A stretch of 64,000 nucleotides of DNA from Actinomycetota bacterium (GTDB taxonomy: Bacteria > Actinomycetota > Aquicultoria > Aquicultorales > Aquicultoraceae), in contig JAGXSZ010000022.1 of the NCBI GenBank assembly GCA_018333515.1, positions 1 through 64,000 on the forward strand, read 5' to 3'. Each line of letters opens with the position of its first letter. Position 1 is the first letter of the stretch. Below the pieces are notes generated by a model that was not told where the DNA came from, ran no database searches, and saw only the letters and a program-made list of their open reading frames with translations. Position numbers and translations under genes: made by a program. Shown in pieces: positions 1-7,870 of the stretch.

Positions 1-215
1 AGCGGTATCCCGTAAGAGCGATATCGCTAATTTTTAGCAACGCTTAGTGCCCTTATTCACAATACTAGACGCAGCCTTCATTTTGAAAACCTTAAGACCA
101 AACCCGACAAGCGAAAAAGGATAGTATGGGTGTTTTTTACTCCATAGCAAGTCAAATACCGCGCGTTCCCACTTTTTTAAAGTTTGAATACTCTATTTAT
201 TCTATTCCCTGTTGA

Positions 216-274
216 AAGGAGGTGAAATATTTATGAAAGATGTTATTAAATCGATTTCAACGAAAAAGGAGGTG
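216..274 (+). promoter_or_regulatory. Two strong in-frame ribosome binding sites before the cytochrome gene
   Basis: AAAGGAGGTG at about 216-225 precedes ATG 233, and AAAGGAGGTG at about 265-274 precedes ATG 281. Both ATGs are in the cytochrome frame. The second gives a clean signal peptide (MKKALVIMMALALLFAMGG...), so ATG 281 is the preferred start. The first would add 16 polar and basic residues before the hydrophobic core. Two near-perfect sites 48 bases apart may simply raise expression, or may yield two N-terminal forms. Confidence 0.6.
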
Positions 275-280
275 AAAAGT

Positions 281-1831
281 ATGAAAAAAGCATTGGTTAT
301 AATGATGGCTTTGGCGTTGTTGTTCGCGATGGGCGGCATGGCGCTCGCGAAACAGGAGCCCGCAGGCGCTCCGGGCAATATCGTCGCTAGCGACTATGAT
401 ATTTCCGGCAAGAACTGGTTGTACTACGAGGAAGGCAAACCCGCTACCTCAGGTTCCTACACCGGTTCGACGGGTTTTGGCTTAAGCACCCACCCCTACG
501 GCACCTGGAACAGCCCGTATACGGCCGGCGTTGACGGCTACAACTACAACGACGCCCAGGACTACGTTGCGGGCGGCAAGATGGTCGACCGCGACGGCGA
601 CGGCGAATTTACCGATGACGGCGTATTCACGTCCGGCCCGCACGGCGGCTACCTCACATCCACCCACAGGTGCCGTGAGTGCCACGCGGTCCACCGCGCG
701 GCGGGCAAGTTCAAGTTGCTCCGCTCGGACACCAGGTTCGAGGCGTGCGATTGGTGCCACGGCACCGGCGCGGGCTCTGGATACAACATCCAGATGGACA
801 ACAACGACGCCTTTACCACCGAGTACAACGTTGGCCACACCATGGGCTTCGGCATAAGCACCGGCAAGTGGAAAGCGCCGGACGATACCTACCCGGCATT
901 TACGCCTAACTACTGGCAGGGCGGTTTCTCTTGCTTCGACTGCCACAGCCCGCACGCCAACCCGGCGCGCATGCTCGGCTTCAACAACGCCGGCAGGCCG
1001 GTCGGTATCGTCGCTATCGACGGAACCGGCAACGTAAAGGGCCAAGTATACGGTATCGTAAACTCAGGCGGTGACGACTGGGCTACCGCGCTCAAGAAGG
1101 ATGACAACCCGCAGGGCACCAACAAGCCGTTCTGGAAATCCGGCAGTTGGCTCTTGATCAAGAACCCGGACCGCGAGATCGCAAGTACTACGTCGACAAT
1201 CGAGAGCGGTATCTTGAAGCTCGGCGGCAAGAAGATGTCGGAGATAACCTTCGACGCGAAGAACCAGCCCATACTGGACGCGGAGGTTTCCTCGATTACC
1301 ATCAATCCGGGCCAGGAGATTCCGGACAACATAGTTGGTGGTTTGCGTGAGTTCGACAAGAACACGAGCTATCCGGTCAACAAGATAGCCATCGACTGGG
1401 ACGCCCCGATGGGTAACGCCAGGACGCTCTGGAAGCATACAACGGCCGGCGTAACAGCGAAGTTCCCCAAGAGCACCGGTGAGGCAATCGGCTTCCTCGG
1501 CATGAACGTGCGCCGCTCAGAGGCAATCGCTACCTGGATCAACACAGATACCACAAGCGACTATACCTTCACCGAGAAATACACGACCGACGCTACCAAT
1601 TCGAAGGGTGTCGCTTTCAGCGCGACAGCACCGTGTAACGTCTGGAGCGTAAGCGACTTCTGCACCGACTGCCATGACGGTAACGCCGGCAAGCACACGG
1701 TGCAAGCCCCGCTCTTCAGCGAGGACCGCGCGCTCAGGGGTACTACTACCTCGGGAAGCGACGGCAACACGGTTAACGACAGGGCGCACTACGACCTGGC
1801 ATACGGCCACGACTCGCAGCCAAGGCACTGA
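281..1831 (+). CDS. Exported multiheme c-type cytochrome (N-terminal part, ends at in-frame UGA)
   Basis: Secreted or surface c-type cytochrome likely to carry electrons outside the membrane. Residues 1-23 form a signal peptide ending ALA before KQEPAG. Four CxxCH heme sites start near residues 131 (CRECH), 156 (CDWCH), 218 (CFDCH) and 461 (CTDCH), with extra histidines that could be distal ligands. The reading frame stops at TGA 1829-1831, but the same frame continues without another stop to 2458 and holds three more CxxCH sites. The stop therefore appears to lie inside one 725-codon, seven-heme protein. The module GPHGxYxxSxxRCxxCHAxHRA is shared with the C-terminus of the large surface protein at 49145-54181. 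Start chosen at ATG 281 for its Shine-Dalgarno and signal peptide. Confidence 0.85.
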   Translation: MKKALVIMMALALLFAMGGMALAKQEPAGAPGNIVASDYDISGKNWLYYEEGKPATSGSYTGSTGFGLSTHPYGTWNSPYTAGVDGYNYNDAQDYVAGGKMVDRDGDGEFTDDGVFTSGPHGGYLTSTHRCRECHAVHRAAGKFKLLRSDTRFEACDWCHGTGAGSGYNIQMDNNDAFTTEYNVGHTMGFGISTGKWKAPDDTYPAFTPNYWQGGFSCFDCHSPHANPARMLGFNNAGRPVGIVAIDGTGNVKGQVYGIVNSGGDDWATALKKDDNPQGTNKPFWKSGSWLLIKNPDREIASTTSTIESGILKLGGKKMSEITFDAKNQPILDAEVSSITINPGQEIPDNIVGGLREFDKNTSYPVNKIAIDWDAPMGNARTLWKHTTAGVTAKFPKSTGEAIGFLGMNVRRSEAIATWINTDTTSDYTFTEKYTTDATNSKGVAFSATAPCNVWSVSDFCTDCHDGNAGKHTVQAPLFSEDRALRGTTTSGSDGNTVNDRAHYDLAYGHDSQPRH

Positions 1832-1837
1832 GGCCGC

Positions 1838-2458
1838 ATGATGGTGTTCAATCCGGAGGATGAACAAAATTTCGGCCCACACTGCCGCAACTGCCACAAG
1901 GGCTCGAGCAGGTGCGCAACGTGTCATAACACGAGCAGCACCGGCGCTGTCGTAACCAACGCCATCACGGCTTCCGACAACACTACAAACAAGTCGACCT
2001 ACACGATGGGCGCGACCAGCGATGGCCAGCCGAACACGCTCGCTCAAAACATCGGCTCGCTCGAGACAAGCAGCACCTCGTTCGCGTTCTTCAAGAAGTC
2101 CCGCACCGCTAACTGGAATTCAGACTGGAGGCAGAGCGGTACCGCGAAGACCGCTGCCGACATCGATGCGATGTGCGCCGACGACGGCTTCAGCTGGCCG
2201 CACCGCACCCTCGGTTGGAAGATGCTCAAAGACGACCTCTTCGGTCTCGACTTTGACAACAACAGGTGGGTCGGTGTTGGTGAGACAAGAACCGCTCCTA
2301 ATGGCGTCGTCGCTGTCGCGCACGACCTCGACAGCGTCTGCTTGGACTGCCACAACCCGACAGTCTGGAACGCTACGAGCGCAAGCGATCACATCGATTC
2401 GCCGACGCTTACTACAGACAACCACGACGACGAGTTGCTAACCCGCGGCTTGCCGTAA
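1838..2458 (+). CDS. Multiheme cytochrome, C-terminal part in the same frame after UGA
   Basis: This 206-residue frame carries three CxxCH sites (CRNCH, CATCH, CLDCH) and no signal peptide. It is in phase with the preceding cytochrome ORF, separated only by TGA GGC CGC. Alone it would stay in the cytoplasm, where c-type heme is not attached, so an independent function is unlikely. It may be made by readthrough or recoding of the UGA, by reinitiation at ATG 1838 (only a weak GAGG upstream), or be the tail of a gene broken by a point mutation or sequencing error. The hairpin terminator lies after this part, not after the UGA, which fits one transcriptional unit. Confidence 0.6.
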   Translation: MMVFNPEDEQNFGPHCRNCHKGSSRCATCHNTSSTGAVVTNAITASDNTTNKSTYTMGATSDGQPNTLAQNIGSLETSSTSFAFFKKSRTANWNSDWRQSGTAKTAADIDAMCADDGFSWPHRTLGWKMLKDDLFGLDFDNNRWVGVGETRTAPNGVVAVAHDLDSVCLDCHNPTVWNATSASDHIDSPTLTTDNHDDELLTRGLP

Positions 2459-2783
2459 AGTTGAGTTGTTGGTTTAACAAGGATTACTCGCAAAGGCTTG
2501 CAACGGATGACATAACTAAATATCGCAACGGATGACTTGCAACATAGAATAAAATAGAATAAAACACAAAAGAGACCCGCATAATGCGGGTCTCTTTCTT
2601 TTAAGGTGTGAGAATGGTGTTTCGCAAAGAAACATCTTATGGCTTGATGCTGGTCTTGTCGCTATACTAACAACTAGTGCAAGGAACCGGCTTGTTCCCT
2701 GAACCGCAATAAAAAGCAGCCAAGAGTGTAGGTCGCTGACTACAAGAGATATAGCCTCTCTCAAGCTGGATGATTTCTGGAGT
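2459..2783 (+). other. Intergenic region: terminator and leader
   Basis: A 325-base gap. It holds a direct repeat GCAACGGATGAC (2500-2511 and 2525-2536), the strong terminator at 2571-2595, and about 180 bases of leader before the O-antigen-ligase-like gene. I could not match the leader to a known riboswitch class. Confidence 0.5.
2571..2602 (+). terminator. Rho-independent terminator after the cytochrome gene
   Basis: A perfect 10-bp stem AGAGACCCGC / GCGGGTCTCT with loop ATAAT is followed by TTCTTTT. It closes the cytochrome transcript downstream of the second half (2458). Confidence 0.9.
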
Positions 2784-4795
2784 ATGAAAGTGCAAATAAC
2801 CCTCGAGAAGAAGTTGAACGAATGGATGCTCTATGCCCTCCTGTCCATTGCCTTTATTATTCCCCTTGCGATATCGAGACCTCTATTGATGATGCACGAC
2901 CAGTTCGACTTACCAAAACTGTTAATACTTCGAATACTAATATTGGCCGCTCTGTTGATTTTGGCCCGCAAGATACAAGTCTCCAAGAAGCTGGAGTTCA
3001 GATGGAGCAATATCGATTTCGCGCTTATCGGTTTTCTGGCGCTGGCGCTGGCTTCAGCTGCGGCCTCATTCACCTGCCGACCGCGATTCACGGCCGGTAT
3101 GAGCGCTATGAGGGGCTCCTTACTCTGCTAAACTACGGTATTCTCTATATGCTCGCCGTGCAAGTATTCTCAGACTACGGAAAGCTTTCCCGATTGAATA
3201 AGACAATAACGATGTCCGGCCTGTTGGTTGCGCTTTACGGGGTTATGCAATATTTTGGCATAGACCCGCTGCCGTGGACCATTGTGCCGTTTGAGGAGCG
3301 CCGAAGCTTTTCCACATTCGGCAACCCGGACTTGCTCGCGGGTTTTCTGGTGCTGGCAATTCCGATAGCTTTGGTCGAGTTTATGCGAGCTAATAGCACC
3401 AAAGATAATGTTATCTTTGGGGGCAGCCTGTTTCTGCTTTTCGTCTGTTTGCTGACCGCTTTTACCCGCAGCGCGTGGATTGGTGCGGTGATATCGCTCT
3501 TTGCGTTTATAGCGTTTGGTGGCCGTGCGATTCTGGTAAATCCTCGTAAGATAATATTTATAATCATTCTTGCTGCCTCCGTTTTCGCCGCCTTAGCCGT
3601 CTTTTCGATAAGTTCCGGCCATGATGTCACGAATCTCGTTGAGCGCATAATATCCACAGTTCAGATTGCTGAGGGCAGCGCGAAACAACGAATCGAGATT
3701 TGGAAAGCCGGGTCGAAAATGGTTTCTGACAAACCCCTTCTCGGTTTTGGGCCGGATACTTTTAGGCTTAGCGCTAGTCGATATGAAACGTTAGAATTTG
3801 TTAAGACGACCCAAGGCGCAACCGTCGCCGACAACGCTCATAACTACATCGTGCAGCTCGTGACGACCGTGGGCATCCCCGCTGCCGTGTTACTGGTGCT
3901 TTTCTTTGTCTTAGCCCTCTTTCTATCGGTCAAGCGTGCGCTACAGGTAAAAGAAGGCGAAAGGCTGACTTACCTAGGTTTGCTAGCAGCGTTTATTGGC
4001 TACCTTGTCCACTTGCTCTTTGGCATAAGTGTTATTGGCAGCAGCGCAGTGTTTTGGATTATATGCGGGGCGCTTATAGCAGCGACCGCGAGTGTCAAGA
4101 AGACAACTGTAAACCTCGACGATGCGCGTTCCGCTAGTTTCAAAGTCGTATTGTCCATAATGGTGTTATTTTCGGCTGTCGCGGCTTATTTCTCGTTCAC
4201 GATGGTCGCGGCCGACCACCACTATCACCAGGCATTATATTATACAAATATCGGTAATCCCAATAACGCCGTCATGAGCTATGAAAAAGCCATTAGCCTA
4301 TACAGGAATGGGAAATACTATGATGATTACGGCGCTTACCTTGAAAAAGTCGGCTGGGAGTTGAGAGACTACAACTTGACTCGCAGGTCTATTATAGTGT
4401 TAGAAGAGGCCATAAAGTTCGAGCCCGACGAAGCAGACCATTACATTTATCTAGCCAATACTCTCTTGGGCGCGGCGCCCAGTGCCGCTGCGCCGGAGTT
4501 AAATTACGCGGCTCAAGCCCTAGACGTTGCGCTAAGCAAGCGCCCAAGATCTATACCCGCGCGCGTCGTTCTTGCCCAAGTCCGGTTTGCCCAGAACCGG
4601 TATGAAGACACAATCAACGTGTTGCGGTTCGTTATGGACGTGAACCCTTATGATATAACCGCAAATATACTTATGGCGAAATCTTACGCGCGCTTAGGCA
4701 AGCCTGCGGACGCTCGACTCCATTATGAAAAGGTCTTGTCTGTCCAACCCGACAACCAGGAAGCGAGAGACGCCATGGCTCGGATTGGTGGATAA
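2784..4795 (+). CDS. O-antigen ligase-like membrane protein with C-terminal TPRs, broken by a frameshift
   Basis: Polytopic membrane protein of the O-antigen ligase/polymerase (Wzy/WaaL, PF04932-like) type, expected to polymerise or attach surface glycans. The true N-terminus reads in the frame of ATG 2784 (MKVQITLEKKLNEWMLYALL...; TGGAG upstream) through several membrane helices to about base 3090. The rest reads one frame back, from HGRYERYEGLLTLLNYG (from 3089) to 4795. The downstream part contains further helices, the large soluble loop typical of these ligases, and TPR helices over roughly the last 200 residues. The frame change corresponds to one missing base near 3085-3097; no slippery heptamer is visible. 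An ATG at 2822 opens the second frame, but its first ~90 residues look like out-of-frame translation. It is either a recent pseudogene or a sequence error. Confidence 0.75.
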
Positions 4796-5151
4796 TTGAA
4801 CCAGAATACCGGCAGCATGAAACGTATGGCCGGCATAGTATGATGAGTAAATTGACGCAGCGACACTCTTTAAAACCTCAAAACAATCTCATCCCCCGCA
4901 ATTACGTCGTAGTAGAGCCTTGCCGACATCGTCTGCCGGAGCTGTTTAGCCATATTGCCGTCGTTATAGGCTTCGTGTCGGCTCAAACTTCTGACGGTTT
5001 TGTTCGGCTCCGGCTCCGGCTTGCCCATTTTAGAGATACCCCCTATCCAGAAGTTCAGCAATGGCGCGGCCACGATGTATTTAAAGCCATCAGCGTTCAG
5101 CTATCAGCCGGCAGCCGTCAACAGAACATATAGGAAGGCGTTGAGCGCTAA
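4796..5151. other. Intergenic region with possible decayed coding remnant
   Basis: A 356-base gap. On the minus strand an open frame from about 5100 to 4870 reads LNADGFKYIVAAPLL, then ends AGDEIVLRF. It has no ribosome binding site, its best start is an internal GTG (5073), and I do not recognise the family. It looks like the 3' end of a lost gene. A 97-residue plus-strand frame over the same bases looks like shadow. The stretch near 5088-5120 is rich in TCAGC/CAGCC, a low-complexity pattern. Confidence 0.35.
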
Positions 5152-5496
5152 GTGATAGTCAAGATAATCGCTATGTTGTTCGCAGTATATGCTTGGAGTA
5201 AAGTATACAGCCGATACCGGAAGCACGGCGCTTCGATTCAGGAGTTGCTGCTTTGGACATTTCTCTGGCTTGGAATCGTTGCGGTAGTCTTCGCACCGAA
5301 CAAAACAAACTTATTAGCCCATCTAATCGGCATGGGGCGGGGTTTCGACGCGCTAGTCTTTGTCAGTATGTTGGGCGTCTTTTACGCGCTCTATAAGGTC
5401 ACCGCTAAGCTAAAACAAGTTGAAACCGAATTGACGCAGCTCGTCAGCGAACTCGCTCTTGCTGGTGACAAGACGAAAGCCCCGGAGCAGGATTGA
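5152..5496 (+). CDS. DUF2304-type small membrane protein
   Basis: A 114-residue protein with three predicted membrane segments (about residues 2-18, 30-48, 62-82), followed by a charged helical tail KLKQVETELTQLVSEL. Layout and length fit the DUF2304 family, often encoded near glycosyltransferases and polysaccharide genes, which agrees with the O-antigen-ligase-like gene upstream. Its function is unknown. The GTG at 5152 has only a distant GGAAGG; ATG 5173 is an alternative start. Confidence 0.7.
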   Translation: MIVKIIAMLFAVYAWSKVYSRYRKHGASIQELLLWTFLWLGIVAVVFAPNKTNLLAHLIGMGRGFDALVFVSMLGVFYALYKVTAKLKQVETELTQLVSELALAGDKTKAPEQD

Positions 5497-5585
5497 GAAT
5501 CCCCTAGCGCCCTTAATGGATAAGATTTTCTTAAGCTTTGGGTATATTTATTGACAAAGTTGTTTGCCAATCATAGCATAAGAGC

Positions 5586-5942
5586 ATGAGCCAAGGCCAA
5601 GATAAAATTATCCAAAAATTAACTGAGCACGATCAGCAATTTGAAGCCATCAACGAGCGGTTCGACAAGGTCGATCAGCGGTTTGAGGCTGTCGATCAGC
5701 GGTTTGATAAGATCGATCAGCGGCTAGACGGCATTTCCGTGAAATTATTTGAGCACGACCAGCGACTCGATCAAATGGTCACAAAGGATGAGTTTTACGT
5801 TTTTCGCGACCAGGTTCTGACTGGGCAAGACGAAATGATAGCCATTTTGCGCCGTCTTGATCAAGAACATGTTTTCGTAATAGAGCGAATCAAGCGAATC
5901 GAAGAGGACGTGGAGGAACACAGAAGGAAGTTAGCTAAATAG
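5586..5942 (+). CDS. Coiled-coil protein with tandem heptad repeats
   Basis: A 118-residue hydrophilic protein that is nearly all coiled coil. Residues ~14-60 hold a repeated unit of the form (E/D)QRF(D/E)xxDQRFDK, visible in DNA as repeated GATCAGCGGTTTGA. A second helical stretch ends in EEDVEEHRRKLAK. It has no signal peptide or membrane segment and I do not recognise a specific family. Similar short heptad proteins can vary in repeat number by slippage. It is followed after only a few bases by the convergent transposase gene. Confidence 0.6.
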   Translation: MSQGQDKIIQKLTEHDQQFEAINERFDKVDQRFEAVDQRFDKIDQRLDGISVKLFEHDQRLDQMVTKDEFYVFRDQVLTGQDEMIAILRRLDQEHVFVIERIKRIEEDVEEHRRKLAK

Positions 5943-5947
5943 TTCTT

Positions 5948-6364
5948 CTACGGACGGTAATCCTTACCACCGTATACGAAGGAATGGGAATAATCCATGG
6001 CGCTGTCAACCAGGCCTCCTCTTGCCGGGCTTTCGAAGATAAACAGGGCGGTATCTATTATCTCTTCATGTGATAAAGGATGCTCTTTATAATCAGGTTG
6101 CCATATGGGAGTCTGATATCCGCTTTTTGTTGCAAGGTATTCGTATCTAACCCTCAGTAGATTTATGAAGTGACTCGTGAGCAAATCGCCTGGCCGGCAA
6201 AGGATATGCACATGATCGGGCATAATACAAAAGGCGAAGAAGCTGTACTTATGAAGGACGGCTATTTCAAATAATAGGTAGGCTAGGTTGTTGCATTTGC
6301 CGGAAGAAGTAAAATGAGGCGCTTGGTTGTGTGTTGAAAGGATAACGTGGTAGGTAAGAGGCAT
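5948..6364 (-). CDS. REP-associated tyrosine transposase (Y1/IS200-like)
   Basis: Single-strand HUH transposase of the Y1 family. The HUH motif sits in CIMPDHVHILCRP and the candidate nucleophile tyrosine in VRYEYLATKSG downstream. At ~138 residues from ATG 6364 (MPLTYHVILSTHNQ) it has the usual size; the frame opens further to 6424 but that extension is unlike the family. Such proteins act on imperfect palindromes. Nested palindromes lie just upstream (6448-6517), and a smaller one overlaps the gene's end (5949-5974). It is probably a recent arrival beside, or inside, the toxin-antitoxin remnant. Confidence 0.85.
   Translation of the reverse strand: MPLTYHVILSTHNQAPHFTSSGKCNNLAYLLFEIAVLHKYSFFAFCIMPDHVHILCRPGDLLTSHFINLLRVRYEYLATKSGYQTPIWQPDYKEHPLSHEEIIDTALFIFESPARGGLVDSAMDYSHSFVYGGKDYRP
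5949..5974. repeat. Palindrome at the 3' end of the transposase gene
   Basis: TACGG (5949-5953) pairs with CCGTA (5970-5974), and inside it GGTAA pairs with TTACC around loop TCC. It covers the last codons of the transposase and could be one substrate hairpin of the element. Confidence 0.5.
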
Positions 6365-6447
6365 TGGACTTACATTGCCGGCTTGCTCCTTTTCCCCTCT
6401 GCTGTGCAAGCGTCTGCCCTCCATAAGATATTATAATATTGTAATCG

Positions 6448-6517
6448 TATGTTTTGTGCAATAACTAAGGACAAAATTTAGATATGTTTCTAAATTTAAA
6501 CGGTTGCACAAAACATA
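6448..6517. repeat. Nested palindrome upstream of the transposase
   Basis: The outer arms TATGTTTTGTGCAA (6448-6461) and TTGCACAAAACATA (6504-6517) are perfect 14-bp inverted repeats. Between them AAATTTAGA (6474-6482) and TCTAAATTT (6489-6497) form a second perfect 9-bp repeat around TATGTT. This two-level hairpin directly upstream of a Y1 transposase is the kind of structure these enzymes recognise. Its right arm overlaps the start of the remaining antitoxin reading frame. Confidence 0.75.
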
Positions 6518-6668
6518 TCACTGGCTTACCGAACAACAACTTAGGTCGGCTATAGGCTATTACAAAGCTTATCCCGAAGAGATTGATGGCTTAATAGCTG
6601 AAAACGAGGGCTGGACTTTAGAGCGAATTCAAGAAAGGCACCCTTATCTTTCGGTTGGTAGATCGTGA
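6504..6668 (+). pseudogene. Antitoxin remnant lacking its N-terminus
   Basis: The frame reads LHKTYHWLTEQQLRSAIGYY, then KAYPEEIDGLIAENEGWTLE to HPYLSVGRS and stop. It resembles the C-terminal half of the small antitoxins encoded before DUF5615 toxins. Upstream the frame closes at TAA 6462-6464 with no ATG or GTG; TTG 6504 lies within the palindrome. The stop overlaps the toxin start by four bases (GTGA), showing an intact original coupling. The N-terminal half has apparently been lost where the palindrome and transposase now sit. Confidence 0.5.
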
Positions 6669-7021
6669 AATTCTACCTGGACGAGGACTTAAGCCCTAAA
6701 ATCGCTAAGATTCTAAGAAAACAGGGGGTTGATGTGGTGAGCTGCCACGAGGTTGACATGGTCCAGGCCTCTGATTCAGAGCAGCTAGAATATGCCGTAT
6801 CGCAAGGAAGACGTCTGGTGACCAGAAACCGTAATGATTTTATTATGCTAACGGTTCAATTCTTCAATGATTGTAGACCACACTCCGGAGTGCTTATCGT
6901 GCCGCACTCTCTTCCGTCCGATAGATTTGGCCTAATAGCCAAAGCGCTTGAAGTATATGCGTCAAAACACCAAAAAGAAGCAGGGTCCTACTCAATAAAC
7001 TTTTTAACCCGAACCCTTTGA
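6665..7021 (+). CDS. DUF5615-family PIN-like toxin
   Basis: A 118-residue protein opening MKFYLDEDLSPKIAKILRKQ, with the acidic DED motif, then SCHEVDM, a QGRRLVTRNRNDF block and a C-terminal HSGVLIVP segment. This is the pattern of the PIN-like DUF5615 (Mut7-C-related) proteins, thought to be RNases in type II toxin-antitoxin pairs. GTG 6665 overlaps the preceding stop. Because the antitoxin appears truncated, the toxin may be silent or neutralised elsewhere. Confidence 0.8.
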   Translation: MKFYLDEDLSPKIAKILRKQGVDVVSCHEVDMVQASDSEQLEYAVSQGRRLVTRNRNDFIMLTVQFFNDCRPHSGVLIVPHSLPSDRFGLIAKALEVYASKHQKEAGSYSINFLTRTL

Positions 7022-7082
7022 GACGGGGTTCACTCGCGCAGTCTAAAGACTAACTGGTGAGGCAATGTGTGGGATTATTTAC

Positions 7083-7132
7083 AGGGTTCAGGGTTGCTAT
7101 AATCTAAAACTAAAAATTAAAGACCTGACCCT
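7083..7132. repeat. Imperfect inverted repeat, possible element end
   Basis: AGGGTTCAGG near 7083-7092 can pair, with one bulged base, with CCTGACCCT (about 7124-7132). Between them is an AT-rich stretch ending AAATTAAAGACCTGACCC. This resembles short motifs I associate with Y1-transposase neighbourhoods, but that is from memory. It also lies just after the nrdG stop and could act as its transcript end. Confidence 0.35.
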
Positions 7133-7138
7133 ATACTA

Positions 7139-7870
7139 CTATACTATTGCGGTGGCCGGGACAATGCTCGATATCTCCGCTGCGAGTTTCTCAAGCGCGT
7201 CTTTTCTGAGCGGTTTAATGGAGCCCGCCTCCGCCCGCATGACCGTCTTCGGGTTGAACTGTTGCAACATATAGCGTCCAGCTCCCGCGTCTCGCAAATA
7301 TTGCGCGACCTCGATTACGTCTTCACGCTCGACGATAGTCGGCACGACGGTAGTTCTGAATTCGGCGTCGAGCAAGCCTTTAGCTTCGGCCTCGACCAGT
7401 AGGTCGATACTCGCCCTCACCCTGTCCGCCGAATCAGCCGTTTTTGACACCAGAGAGTATTTATCAAACGACGTTTTGATATCCATGGCTACCGCATCGA
7501 TCAACCGCTCTTCCAGGAGCTTCTTCAGCACATTCGGTCGGCTCCCGTTGGTGTCGAGCTTGACTTTAAAGCCGAAACTCTTTACGCGCCGGAGCAGCTC
7601 GAAAAGCCCCTCGCTCAGGGTCGGCTCGCCCCCCGATACGCAAACGCCGTCTATCCAGCCGGCTTTGTCCGCAAGGACGCCCTCGATGATCCCCCAGGCG
7701 ACATCGGGGAGCCGACCCGCGCCGGTCACGAGTTCGGCGTTATGGCAGAACGGGCAGTGGAAATTGCAGCCGCCGAGAAAGACGGTCGTAACGAGCCGGC
7801 CCTCCCAGTCGAGCATGCTAAGCGGAATATAGCCTTTTATGGCGAAATCCTGCTCTGTTCTTACAGCCAT
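7139..7870 (-). CDS. nrdG: Anaerobic ribonucleotide reductase activating protein (radical SAM)
   Basis: Radical SAM activase that installs the glycyl radical on NrdD. The 4Fe-4S cysteines are C35, C39 and C42 (GCNFHCPFCHN), followed by the SAM-binding GGEPTL motif near residue 80. At 243 residues it is of the longer type common in anaerobes. It starts at ATG 7870 with AAAGGA upstream and overlaps the thioredoxin-like gene's stop by 10 bases, so the two are translationally coupled. It is third in the minus-strand unit nrdD - thioredoxin-like - nrdG. Confidence 0.93.
   Translation of the reverse strand: MAVRTEQDFAIKGYIPLSMLDWEGRLVTTVFLGGCNFHCPFCHNAELVTGAGRLPDVAWGIIEGVLADKAGWIDGVCVSGGEPTLSEGLFELLRRVKSFGFKVKLDTNGSRPNVLKKLLEERLIDAVAMDIKTSFDKYSLVSKTADSADRVRASIDLLVEAEAKGLLDAEFRTTVVPTIVEREDVIEVAQYLRDAGAGRYMLQQFNPKTVMRAEAGSIKPLRKDALEKLAAEISSIVPATAIV

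Noticed and set aside
1-211. Riboswitch upstream of the cytochrome gene
   Set aside because: I looked for c-di-GMP and other conserved core motifs and saw none; only a short AGCGATATCGCT palindrome is present.
2500-2536. Direct repeat GCAACGGATGAC as a CRISPR or mobile-element signal
   Set aside because: Only two copies 25 bases apart, too short and without regular spacers. No CRISPR array is visible anywhere in the window.
2822-3080. N-terminus of the ligase-like protein starting at ATG 2822
   Set aside because: The first ~90 residues in that frame lack membrane helices and look random, while the frame of ATG 2784 gives proper helices and has a ribosome site.
4840-5133. 97-residue plus-strand ORF
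   Set aside because: No ribosome site, and the opposite strand has the more protein-like frame; probably neither is an intact gene.
7065-7274. 69-residue plus-strand ORF overlapping the nrdG end
   Set aside because: Half of it is antisense to nrdG and the rest is AT-rich intergenic sequence; no ribosome site.
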